DNA of 7,579 nucleotides from Deltaproteobacteria bacterium (lineage in GTDB: Bacteria > Desulfobacterota > Desulfuromonadia > Geobacterales > DSM-12255). Below are positions 1 through 5,938 of the stretch, piece by piece. Both the position numbers and the translations under genes were made by a program. The notes under the pieces are model-generated. The model did no database searches. It was not told where the DNA came from and saw nothing but the letters and a program-made list of their open reading frames with translations. Position 1 is the stretch's first letter. Every line of letters begins with the position of its first letter. The stretch is taken from positions 1 to 7,579 of the forward strand of contig JAGFXN010000075.1 in NCBI GenBank assembly GCA_017861215.1. The letters are read 5' to 3'.

Positions 1-40
1 CGAAGCACGCCTGATAGTAGTGAGTCTCCTATTTCATCGA

Positions 41-70
41 GGCGCGGTCAGAGTTGACCGCGCCTTTTTT
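41..70 (+). terminator. Rho-independent terminator of an upstream gene
   Basis: A perfect 10-bp stem (GGCGCGGTCA at 41-50 pairing with TGACCGCGCC at 55-64) with a 4-base loop GAGT is followed by six T residues (65-70). The gene it ends lies mostly or wholly outside the window. One possible tail is the frame reading Lys-His-Ala-stop at 3-14, but too little is visible to say what it encodes. Confidence 0.9.
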
Positions 71-191
71 GTTCCGCCACAGGTAGCATGCTTTTCGCCC
101 GGGAGCCTGCCGGACCTGGAAGCCGTACCGATGGGCTGGTACGTTTCGCACCGATGTCGAGTACGATTAATTGTCCGTTCGCCGGTCAATG

Positions 192-240
192 TTCGGCAGA
201 ATGTCCCGAAGTGCCTTTTTGCGGGCAGTTTCCTGCCGAA
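192..240 (+). repeat. Nested inverted repeat (candidate RNA hairpin)
   Basis: TTCGGCAG (192-199) is perfectly complementary to CTGCCGAA (233-240). Inside it, CCCG (205-208) can pair with CGGG (222-225). The two helices would stack with internal loops of 5 and 7 bases around a 13-base apical loop. There is no T tract after it, so it is not an intrinsic terminator. An alternative smaller hairpin, GGCAG-TTTC-CTGCC (224-237), competes with it. Function unknown. Confidence 0.35.
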
Positions 241-259
241 GCCGACGGCTCCTAGTTTC

Positions 260-288
260 TTGCCACGCCACAGATATTGTGTTACAAG
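260..288 (+). promoter_or_regulatory. Candidate sigma-70 promoter for the TIGR04073 gene pair
   Basis: TTGCCA (260-265, five of six matches to the -35 consensus) is followed after 17 bases by TACAAG (283-288, four of six matches to the -10). Transcription would start near 294-296, giving a leader of about 50 bases before the ATG at 345. This is a consensus match only; the -10 box is mediocre. Confidence 0.35.
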
Positions 289-344
289 GGAAAATAGCCG
301 CAAACAATTTCCTTCACCCCTCTGGAAAAGGAGAATCAGCACTT

Positions 345-773
345 ATGAAGAAGCTTATTACAGCCTTTGCAATCTCCACATTGACTGTACTGACTGTTCC
401 GGCCTTTGCCACGGATATTCCCAAACCGGAATCAATCGCCGAGAAGATGTCGTTCAAGCTGGTGCGCGGTGTTACCAATGTGGTAACGGCGATTGCGGAA
501 ATACCGAAGCAGACCATGCTTACCGCTCAGAACCATGGCACTATCGGTTATGTTGTCGGTCCGATAAAAGGGGTGGGAATGACACTCTATCGCGGCTTCA
601 TCGGCTTGACGGAAACCGTTTTCTTTCTGGTGCCACAACCGGGCTATTACGATCCAATGATAGATCCTGAATTCGTATGGCATGGCTGGGAAAATCCCAA
701 AACCGAGCTTGCAGCGCAATCCGGAGAGCAGTCGATTGAGCAGGGCAATGAATGGAAGTCAGGAGAGAAATAA
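345..773 (+). CDS. Secreted TIGR04073-family protein (exosortase system-associated), copy 1
   Basis: This 142-aa protein has a typical Sec signal peptide: Lys-Lys at 2-3, a hydrophobic stretch at about 4-20, and a likely signal peptidase I site after Ala-Phe-Ala (20-22). The mature part carries the family's conserved blocks: RGVTNVVTAIAEIPKQ at 41-56, GPIKGVGMTLYRG at 72-84 and PGYYDPMIDPEFVW at 99-112. The family was named for co-occurrence with exosortase systems; no biochemical function is established that I know of. A polar, Gln/Glu-rich tail (about 116-142) extends beyond the last conserved block and is absent from the downstream copy. The ATG at 345 is chosen over in-frame upstream starts because AAGGAG (328-333) sits 11 bases before it and the signal peptide begins there. 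Its stop codon overlaps the start of the next gene (TAATG), so the two are almost certainly cotranscribed and translationally coupled. It is probably periplasmic or envelope-associated. Confidence 0.85.
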   Translation: MKKLITAFAISTLTVLTVPAFATDIPKPESIAEKMSFKLVRGVTNVVTAIAEIPKQTMLTAQNHGTIGYVVGPIKGVGMTLYRGFIGLTETVFFLVPQPGYYDPMIDPEFVWHGWENPKTELAAQSGEQSIEQGNEWKSGEK

Positions 774-1144
774 TGCTCGCAAAGCTTTGCCTTGTCACTC
801 TCCTGGCCGCTTTATGGCTCGCCAGCCCTTTTGCAGCTGAAGCCACAAGCTACAAGAATGTTGACACGGCCTCACCGCAGGATATTGTTGACGGCATGGC
901 CAACAAGGGGGTCAGGGGCGTGGCCAACATTCTTACCGGATGGATAGAGTTGCCCAAGCAGATTTATATTACCGGCGAAAAGGATGGCTGGTTGAAGGGG
1001 TCGGTAATCGGTCCGCTGAAAGGAATCGGCATGACGGTGGTCAGGACGGTGAGCGGGGCTGGCGAGTTATTGACTTTTTTTGTTGCCTACCCGGGTTTTT
1101 ACGACCCGTGGATCGAGCCCAGATACGTCTGGATGAAAGAGTAG
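773..1144 (+). CDS. Secreted TIGR04073-family protein (exosortase system-associated), copy 2
   Basis: This 123-aa paralogue of the preceding gene shares the same three blocks: RGVANILTGWIELPKQ at 48-63, GPLKGIGMTVVRT at 80-92 and PGFYDPWIEPRYVW at 107-120. It ends just after the last block, without the polar tail of copy 1. The signal peptide is hydrophobic from about residue 5 to 20, with a probable cleavage after Ala-Glu-Ala (22-24). The start at 773 is preferred over an in-frame ATG at 752 because AGGAG (761-765) lies 7 bases upstream and the signal peptide begins there. The gene overlaps the stop of copy 1 by one base and is followed by a strong terminator, so the two form a complete bicistronic unit. 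Divergence between copies suggests an old tandem duplication. The family role is unknown; periplasmic or outer-envelope location is inferred from the signal peptide. Confidence 0.85.
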   Translation: MLAKLCLVTLLAALWLASPFAAEATSYKNVDTASPQDIVDGMANKGVRGVANILTGWIELPKQIYITGEKDGWLKGSVIGPLKGIGMTVVRTVSGAGELLTFFVAYPGFYDPWIEPRYVWMKE

Positions 1145-1169
1145 CCTTGAGGTAATTGCTTTATAAAGC

Positions 1170-1203
1170 AAAAAAAAGCCGCATCCGAAGATGCGGCTTT
1201 TTT
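1170..1203. terminator. Bidirectional Rho-independent terminator between convergent genes
   Basis: A perfect 9-bp stem (AGCCGCATC at 1177-1185 with GATGCGGCT at 1190-1198) closes a CGAA tetraloop on the plus strand (TTCG on the minus strand, a very stable loop). It is flanked by an A run at 1170-1177 and a T run at 1198-1203, so it can terminate in both directions. It serves the TIGR04073 pair on the plus strand and the Thr/Lys-rich gene on the minus strand, whose stop codon is 25 bases away. Confidence 0.95.
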
Positions 1204-1223
1204 CATTCTCAGCAAAAAGCTGC

Positions 1224-1484
1224 TTATTTCTTAGCAGGAGCAGCAGGAGCAGGAGTAGTTGTTGTTGTAGTGGTTTCTTCGGTTTTCTTAACTTCTTTTT
1301 TCACTTTCTTTGCTTTCTTTGCTTTCTTAGCAGGCTTTGCTTCTTCTTTCTTCACTTCAGCAGCAGGAGTAGTAGTAGTAGTCGTAGTTGTAGTTGCCTC
1401 TTTCTTTACTTCAGCAGCAAAGCAAACACCAGCAAAAGCAACTGCAACGATAGCGGCAACGATGGAAGACATAACTTTTTTCAT
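1224..1484 (-). CDS. Small exported Thr/Lys-rich low-complexity protein
   Basis: I do not recognise a named family for this 86-aa protein. It begins with a clear signal peptide (Lys-Lys at 2-3, hydrophobic 7-20, likely cleavage after Cys-Phe-Ala at 21-23). The mature 63 residues are low complexity: 17 are Thr and 17 are Lys. There are runs of nine Thr (31-39) and seven Thr (71-77), two copies of AEVKKE (24-29 and 42-47), and a KKA/KKV/KKE triplet array at 53-67, ending in a Pro/Ala tail. The Cys at 21 is preceded by Gly-Val, which fits a lipobox poorly, so a soluble or surface-bound basic protein is more likely than a lipoprotein. The start at 1484 is supported by AGGAG (1492-1496 on this strand) 7 bases upstream and by the signal peptide; a longer in-frame start at 1544 lies at the predicted sigma-54 promoter and is unlikely. 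The Thr codons are mixed (ACT, ACA, ACG, ACC). The gene is monocistronic, between a sigma-54-type promoter and the bidirectional terminator. Confidence 0.8.
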   Translation of the reverse strand: MKKVMSSIVAAIVAVAFAGVCFAAEVKKEATTTTTTTTTPAAEVKKEEAKPAKKAKKAKKVKKEVKKTEETTTTTTTPAPAAPAKK

Positions 1485-1537
1485 TTTCTTTCTCCTTTTA
1501 ATTGGTGATGCAAGTTTTGTTTCGATGTTTTCTATTA

Positions 1538-1553
1538 AGCACATGCCGTGCCA
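1538..1553 (-). promoter_or_regulatory. Sigma-54 (RpoN) promoter of the Thr/Lys-rich gene
   Basis: Read on the minus strand, the sequence is TGGCACG-GCAT-GTGCT. The -24 element TGGCACG matches the consensus perfectly, the -12 element matches four of five positions of TTGCW, and the invariant GG and GC pairs are exactly ten bases apart. Transcription would start near 1526-1528, giving a leader of about 42 bases before the ATG at 1484. Sigma-54 promoters need an activator ATPase, so the gene is probably induced by a specific signal. Confidence 0.75.
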
Positions 1554-1620
1554 AAGTTATATTCTCCATATAACATGCCGATTTTACATTGCTAATTATT
1601 TTTTGGCCGTTCTCGCCACC

Positions 1621-1681
1621 CTGGCTCGACAGCCAGTAGCGACTCATTTCGGACAGCAGCTGCCCCATTTGCGGTAGCGAC
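1621..1681 (-). promoter_or_regulatory. Candidate upstream activator-binding region for the sigma-54 promoter
   Basis: About 95-155 bases upstream of the predicted sigma-54 start are a perfect inverted repeat CTGGCT-CGAC-AGCCAG (1621-1636) and two direct copies of GTAGCGAC (1636-1643 and 1674-1681). Enhancer-binding proteins of sigma-54 usually bind paired sites at about this distance. The region is shared with the divergent radical SAM gene, so it could serve that promoter instead. No known operator is recognised. Confidence 0.25.
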
Positions 1682-1693
1682 AATTCTCAAGGC

Positions 1694-1722
1694 TTGCCTC
1701 AATCGATGGCAACTGCTAGTAT
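1694..1722 (+). promoter_or_regulatory. Candidate sigma-70 promoter of the radical SAM gene
   Basis: TTGCCT (1694-1699) and TAGTAT (1717-1722) are 17 bases apart, each matching four of six consensus bases. A TGC just before the -10 (1714-1716) gives an extended -10 motif. The predicted start near 1728-1730 leaves a leader of about 40 bases to the GTG at 1770. The gene has no close upstream neighbour on its strand, so a promoter is expected in this interval. Confidence 0.4.
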
Positions 1723-1769
1723 GGCGCGCCGTGGCGTTACTGCCGCTTTTTTCGTTAAGGAGTTTATCT

Positions 1770-4265
1770 GTGCCCGATACATCACTGCTGAACGTTGAGA
1801 AACCCGGCAGATACATGGGTGGCGAAATGGGAAGCATAATAAAAAAATCCCCTGAGATCCGCTTTGTCCTCGCCTTTCCAGACGTTTATGAAGTCGGGAT
1901 GAGCCATCTCGGCTTCCAGATACTGTACGACATCCTCAATAAACCGGAATGGCTGGCTGCCGAGCGGGTCTATGCTCCATGGCCGGATCGAGAAACGCAG
2001 CTGCGGATGGACGGCAGCGGACTTGCCACCCTGGAAAGCGGCACACCGCTTGCCGCTGCAGATCTTCTCGGTTTCACCCTGCAACATGAGCTGTCCTATA
2101 CCAACATTATCAACATGATGGCACTAGCCGCCATCCCGCTGCTTGCAGCAGAGCGTGATGAGTCGTGGCCGCTGATTCTGGGAGGAGGCCCATGCGCCTT
2201 CAATCCGGAACCGCTTGCCGACTTTTTCGACGCTTTTTTGATTGGTGACGGTGAGGAAGCGGCGCTGGAAATTGCCGCCGCCTACCGGTCGTGGAAAAGG
2301 AGCGGTGCTCGAAAGGATGAACTGCTCGCCACCCTGGCCGGTATTGCCGGAGTGTATGTCCCGTCACACTTCGCTGTCAGCTACCATGACGATGGCACGA
2401 TCAAGGGTATCACTCCGCTCAAGGAAATTGCTGCGGTGCGGCGGCGCTTCCTGGCTGATCTTGATCTGGCTCCCTACCCGACCTCTCCGGTTATTCCGTT
2501 TCTCAAGACCGTTCACGACCGGGTCAGCATGGAAATCGGCCGGGGGTGTACGCGCGGCTGCCGCTTCTGTCAGGCGGGATATATCTATCGACCGGTCAGG
2601 GAGCGGAGCCCGGAGGAGATACTTGCCAATATAGAAGCAACTCTTGTTGCCACCGGTTATGACGAAGTATCTCTCCTCTCCCTGGCAACCGGTGACTACG
2701 GCTGTCTTACGCCGCTGCTGCAGGAGCTGATGAGGCGGTATGCCGCCAGCCGCGTTGCGGTTTCCTTCCCGTCGCTGCGTGTCGGCACGCTTTCCCCCGA
2801 ACTGGTCGAAGAGATCAAAAAAGTTCGCAAGACCGGTCTGACCCTTGCCCCTGAAGCGGGGAGCGAGCGGCTGCGACAGGTTGTCAACAAGGGCATAACG
2901 GAAGAAGCCCTGCTCGCCGACGCCCAGGCCGCCTACAGTGCAGGGTGGCGGCTTATCAAGCTCTACTTCATGATCGGCCTGCCTACCGAAACCATGGAGG
3001 ATGTGCAGGGGATTGTTGACTTGTCCCGCCGGGTAAAACAGGCGGGGAAACTCTCCGGCCATGGCGGCGAAGTCAATGTCTCGGTCTCGAACTTTGTTCC
3101 GAAGGCGCATACTCCGTTTCAGTGGGAGCCGCAGATCAGTTACGAAGAGATCCTGACAAAGCAGCAGTACCTGCGGAGCGAACTGAAGCGCAAAAAGCTG
3201 AATTTCAAATGGCATGATGCACCGCTGTCGGTCATCGAAGGGGTCTTTGCCCGCGGTGACCGCAGACTCGGCAAGGTGCTGCTGGAAGCGGTCAGGCTCG
3301 GCTGCCGCTTTGACAGCTGGGGGGATCACTTCAATTTCTCCCTCTGGCAGAAGGCATTTGCCTCTACCGGCATCGACCCGAGGTTTTATCTGCGCCGGCG
3401 CGAACTTGAGGAACTGCTCCCCTGGGATCATATCGACAGTGGCGTCAGCCGGGAGTTTCTGCTGCAAGAGCGGGAGAAAGCCGTGCGCGGCGAACCGACC
3501 GGAGACTGCCGCAGCGGCAGCTGCAGCGCCTGCGGTGTCTGTGATTTCAAGGATGTCAGGATGCGTCTGGCGAACAAGGCGGTTGCTCCACAGACGGCAC
3601 CCCCGGAACCGCTGCCGGCTCCACCCGACTTTGAGCGAATCCGGGTCAGATACTCCAAAACCGGCGTCATGATCTACCTGAGCCATCTGGAGCTGATCAC
3701 CCTGTTTACCCGAGCGGTGAAACGAGCCGGAATTCCAGTCAGATTTTCGCAGGGATTTCACCCCCACCCCAAATTCTCATTTGCCACAGCGCTCTCAGTC
3801 GGTGTAGAATCTCTCGCCGAATACCTTGACATAGAGATCTCGCCAGGCTTCGGCGCTGACAGGCTGCGCGAAAGTCTCAACCAGGTTCTGCCGGAAGGGA
3901 TTGCGGTAACAGCCGCAGCTTCAGTTCCGGCCAAGAGCCCGTCGCTCTCCATCATCATGGACCGAGTCCGCTACCGGGTAACTCTCCCTGAAGAGACTGT
4001 CGACCTGCCGCAGCGGGTGGAGACCTTTCTGGCACTGGCCAGTTACCCTTTCAGCCGCTTCAAGAAGCACGGTTTGCAGGAGTATGACCTGCGTCATGAA
4101 CTCTTCACCCTCAGCGCAGCTGCCAACTGCCTGACGATGGAAATAGGCCGCGGCAAACCGCTGGAATTTGTCGCGGCGATCACCGGTCTTGAGGCGGACA
4201 GTCTCAAGGAGTGCCGGATAGAAAAACTTGCCGTCATATTTAAAGATTCTTCTTTTTCGATATAA
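1770..4265 (+). CDS. TIGR03960-family B12-binding radical SAM protein fused to TIGR03936/DUF2344
   Basis: This 831-aa protein has three recognisable parts. The N-terminal third (FPDVYEVGMSHLG at 36-48, LILGGGP at 135-141) resembles the cobalamin-binding-like half of TIGR03960 proteins. The radical SAM core follows, with the [4Fe-4S]-binding CxxxCxxC at Cys260, Cys264 and Cys267 (GRGCTRGCRFCQ), and later the segments LTLAPEAGSERLR and LYFMIGLPTET. A second cysteine cluster, Cys580, Cys585, Cys588 and Cys591, could hold another Fe-S cluster or zinc. From about 620 to the end is the TIGR03936/DUF2344 domain, containing FSQGFHPHPKFSFA. In other bacteria the two parts may be separate genes; here they are one chain. 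The reaction is not established to my knowledge; the chemistry would use S-adenosylmethionine and perhaps cobalamin. Proximity to RNase E/G and L21 genes suggests a role in RNA or ribosome modification (inference). The GTG start at 1770 is chosen because TAAGGAG (1756-1762) lies 7 bases upstream; an in-frame GTG at 1731 lacks such a site. Confidence 0.9.
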   Translation: MPDTSLLNVEKPGRYMGGEMGSIIKKSPEIRFVLAFPDVYEVGMSHLGFQILYDILNKPEWLAAERVYAPWPDRETQLRMDGSGLATLESGTPLAAADLLGFTLQHELSYTNIINMMALAAIPLLAAERDESWPLILGGGPCAFNPEPLADFFDAFLIGDGEEAALEIAAAYRSWKRSGARKDELLATLAGIAGVYVPSHFAVSYHDDGTIKGITPLKEIAAVRRRFLADLDLAPYPTSPVIPFLKTVHDRVSMEIGRGCTRGCRFCQAGYIYRPVRERSPEEILANIEATLVATGYDEVSLLSLATGDYGCLTPLLQELMRRYAASRVAVSFPSLRVGTLSPELVEEIKKVRKTGLTLAPEAGSERLRQVVNKGITEEALLADAQAAYSAGWRLIKLYFMIGLPTETMEDVQGIVDLSRRVKQAGKLSGHGGEVNVSVSNFVPKAHTPFQWEPQISYEEILTKQQYLRSELKRKKLNFKWHDAPLSVIEGVFARGDRRLGKVLLEAVRLGCRFDSWGDHFNFSLWQKAFASTGIDPRFYLRRRELEELLPWDHIDSGVSREFLLQEREKAVRGEPTGDCRSGSCSACGVCDFKDVRMRLANKAVAPQTAPPEPLPAPPDFERIRVRYSKTGVMIYLSHLELITLFTRAVKRAGIPVRFSQGFHPHPKFSFATALSVGVESLAEYLDIEISPGFGADRLRESLNQVLPEGIAVTAAASVPAKSPSLSIIMDRVRYRVTLPEETVDLPQRVETFLALASYPFSRFKKHGLQEYDLRHELFTLSAAANCLTMEIGRGKPLEFVAAITGLEADSLKECRIEKLAVIFKDSSFSI

Positions 4266-4266
4266 T
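4239..4266 (+). promoter_or_regulatory. Candidate promoter for rng
   Basis: A perfect -10 hexamer TATAAT (4261-4266) overlaps the stop codon of the radical SAM gene. A weak -35 (TTTAAA, 4239-4244, four of six matches) lies 16 bases upstream. Transcription would begin near 4272-4274, immediately before the palindromic repeat, putting the whole repeat into the rng leader. AT-rich sequence at a gene end can mimic such boxes, so this is tentative. Confidence 0.35.
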
Positions 4267-4281
4267 TTAAATTCAAGTGCA

Positions 4282-4399
4282 GAAACGTGGATTTTTCGTC
4301 CTGGCAAGGCTGTCAAGGGTAAGCGCGGCGGCGTAGCATAGCTACGCCGCACAAGCGAACCCGCAGACTTACGCAGCCAAGGCGGAAAAGTCGCGTTTC
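4282..4399 (+). repeat. 118-bp imperfect palindromic element
   Basis: The element is almost symmetric about position 4340. Its core is a perfect 10-bp stem, GCGGCGTAGC (4328-4337) with GCTACGCCGC (4341-4350), around an ATA loop. The ends GAAACG (4282-4287) and CGTTTC (4394-4399) are also perfect complements. Between core and ends the arms (56 and 59 bases) match in patches, such as CTGGC against the reverse complement of GCCAAGG. It has no coding capacity and no T tract. It resembles palindromic intergenic repeats I associate with Geobacter genomes, but copy number cannot be judged from this window. It fills nearly the whole gap between the radical SAM gene and rng and ends three bases before the rng ribosome binding site. 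Confidence 0.8.
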
Positions 4400-4411
4400 C
4401 CAGAGGAATGT

Positions 4412-5923
4412 ATGGCTAATGAGCTGGTAATCAACACCACCTCCCACGAAACCCGCGTTGCCCTGATAGAGAACGGCACCATAGCCGAACTCTACATAGA
4501 GCGGGCGAAGGTCAAGGGGATTGTGGGCAACATCTACAAGGGGAGAGTTGTCCGTGTTCTCCCCGGCATGCAGGCGGCTTTTGTCGATATCGGCCTGGAG
4601 AAGGCGGCCTTTCTCTATGTGGCCGATGTTTTTGACCCGCTTGATGAGTTCGAATCATTCATGGACGGCAACGGCAAGCAGGAAGAACCGGCAGAAGGAG
4701 AGACTCCGGATATCCATCCGATGCACCCGATAGAAGACCTGCTGCAGGAGGGGCAGGAGATTCTGGTCCAGATATCCAAAGAGCCGATCGGCACCAAGGG
4801 CGCAAGGATCACCGCCCACATCTCGCTCCCCGGTCGCCATCTGGTCTACATGCCGACCGTCGACCATGTCGGCATCTCCCGGCGGATCGAGGACGAGGAG
4901 GAGCGCGAGCGCCTCAAGGAGATAGTTGAGCGCATCAAGCCCGTCGGCAGCGGTTTCATCGTCCGGACGGTCTCTGAAGGAAAGAGCGAGGAAGACCTGC
5001 AGAGCGACATGAAGTATCTGATAAAACTCTGGGACGAAATCGCCAAGAGGAAAGACAAGGGCAATCCGCCGCTGCTGATCCACTCCGATCTCGACATGAC
5101 CCAGAAGGTTGTCAGGGACATTCTCACCGAATCGGTTGACCGGATCGTCGTCGACTCCAAGCCGGAACATGACCGGATTGTCCAGTTCATCACCACTTTC
5201 ATGCCGAAGATGAAGTACTCCATCGAGCTCTACGATGAAGAGGAGCCGATGTTTGATCACTACGGTCTTGAGGTGGAGATCAGTCGCGCGCTCGGCCGCA
5301 AGGTCTGGCTCAAAAGCGGCGGCTACATCATCATCGAACAGACCGAGGCTCTCACGGCGATTGATGTCAACACCGGACGCTATGTCGGCAAGCACAATCT
5401 CGAAGATACCATTCTCAAAACGAATCTGGAGGCGGTCAAGGAGATTGCCTATCAGCTCAGGCTGCGCAATATCGGCGGCATCATCATCATCGACTTCATC
5501 GACATGGAAAAAGAGGTCAACCGGGAGAAGGTGTATGGTGCCCTCGAAGAGGCACTGAAGGCTGACAAATCGAAAACCAACATCCTGAAGATCTCCGAAC
5601 TCGGTCTGGTGGAAATGACCAGAAAACGAGTGCGGGAGAGCATGGGGCGGATGATGTGCGAGCCCTGCCCCTACTGCGAGGGACGCGGTTATGTCAAGTC
5701 GAAGACGACCGTCTGCTACGAAATCTTCCGCGAATTGCGCCGGGAAATGCTTGACATCAGGGGGACCAAGGCGACCCTGACGGTACACCCCCAGGTTGCC
5801 GATCTGCTTTATGATGAAGAACGGCGAGGGCTTGAGGAGTTGGAAAGGAAGTTCAAGAAAAGGATAACGGTAAGGGCGAAGCCGGGGTTTCATCAGGAGC
5901 AGTTCGAAATCGCCATCATCTAA
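4412..5923 (+). CDS. rng: Ribonuclease G (RNase E/G family endoribonuclease)
   Basis: This 503-aa cytoplasmic endoribonuclease cleaves single-stranded AU-rich RNA and in E. coli takes part in 16S rRNA 5' maturation and mRNA decay. The S1 RNA-binding domain spans about 34-142 (GNIYKGRVVRVLPGMQAAFVD at 39 onward), interrupted at about 75-107 by an acidic, Pro-containing insertion somewhat longer than in E. coli RNase G. The DNase I-like catalytic core has the magnesium-binding aspartates Asp318 (AIDVNTG) and Asp361 (IIDFIDM), 43 residues apart as in E. coli RNase E Asp303 and Asp346. The zinc-link motif CPYC is at Cys419 and Cys422, with an extra Cys at 416. The length is close to E. coli RNase G (489 aa), and the long C-terminal degradosome scaffold of RNase E is absent. 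The ATG at 4412 follows GAGG (4403-4406). Upstream is the radical SAM gene; downstream lies an inverted-repeat element and no clear terminator. Confidence 0.95.
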   Translation: MANELVINTTSHETRVALIENGTIAELYIERAKVKGIVGNIYKGRVVRVLPGMQAAFVDIGLEKAAFLYVADVFDPLDEFESFMDGNGKQEEPAEGETPDIHPMHPIEDLLQEGQEILVQISKEPIGTKGARITAHISLPGRHLVYMPTVDHVGISRRIEDEEERERLKEIVERIKPVGSGFIVRTVSEGKSEEDLQSDMKYLIKLWDEIAKRKDKGNPPLLIHSDLDMTQKVVRDILTESVDRIVVDSKPEHDRIVQFITTFMPKMKYSIELYDEEEPMFDHYGLEVEISRALGRKVWLKSGGYIIIEQTEALTAIDVNTGRYVGKHNLEDTILKTNLEAVKEIAYQLRLRNIGGIIIIDFIDMEKEVNREKVYGALEEALKADKSKTNILKISELGLVEMTRKRVRESMGRMMCEPCPYCEGRGYVKSKTTVCYEIFRELRREMLDIRGTKATLTVHPQVADLLYDEERRGLEELERKFKKRITVRAKPGFHQEQFEIAII

Positions 5924-5938
5924 ATCATCTTAAACCGT

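Larger units (their letters stand above)
71..344 (+). other. Non-coding leader region with several dyad symmetries
   Basis: This stretch of about 270 bases between the upstream terminator and the first secreted-protein gene holds no ORF with a ribosome binding site or family resemblance. It contains a 6-bp perfect inverted repeat (CGTACC at 124-129, GGTACG at 138-143), a nested dyad at 192-240, and a palindrome AGCCG-A-CGGCT at 240-250. I compared it by eye with c-di-GMP, cobalamin and tRNA consensus elements and found no convincing match. It is best read as the promoter and regulatory region of the two TIGR04073 genes, possibly with an unrecognised structured RNA. Confidence 0.5.

Noticed and set aside
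71..344. Riboswitch (c-di-GMP or cobalamin type) upstream of the TIGR04073 genes
   Set aside because: Short look-alike strings occur, but the conserved cores and pairing pattern of these classes are absent.
20..670. 216-aa plus-strand ORF beginning in the upstream terminator
   Set aside because: It runs through the terminator and overlaps most of the TIGR04073 gene in another frame, has no ribosome binding site, and shows no family pattern.
1156..1677. Plus-strand ORFs rich in Phe, Ser and Val over the Thr/Lys-rich gene
   Set aside because: They are the complement of the trinucleotide repeats. The minus strand has the signal peptide, ribosome binding site and sigma-54 promoter.
2364..3767. 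467-aa antisense ORF
   Set aside because: It lies wholly opposite the radical SAM gene, whose frame carries clear motifs. The translation is low-quality and typical of antisense frames in GC-rich genes.
4655..5893. 412-aa antisense ORF
   Set aside because: It is opposite rng, which has intact catalytic and zinc-link residues. No start signal or family resemblance was seen on the other strand.
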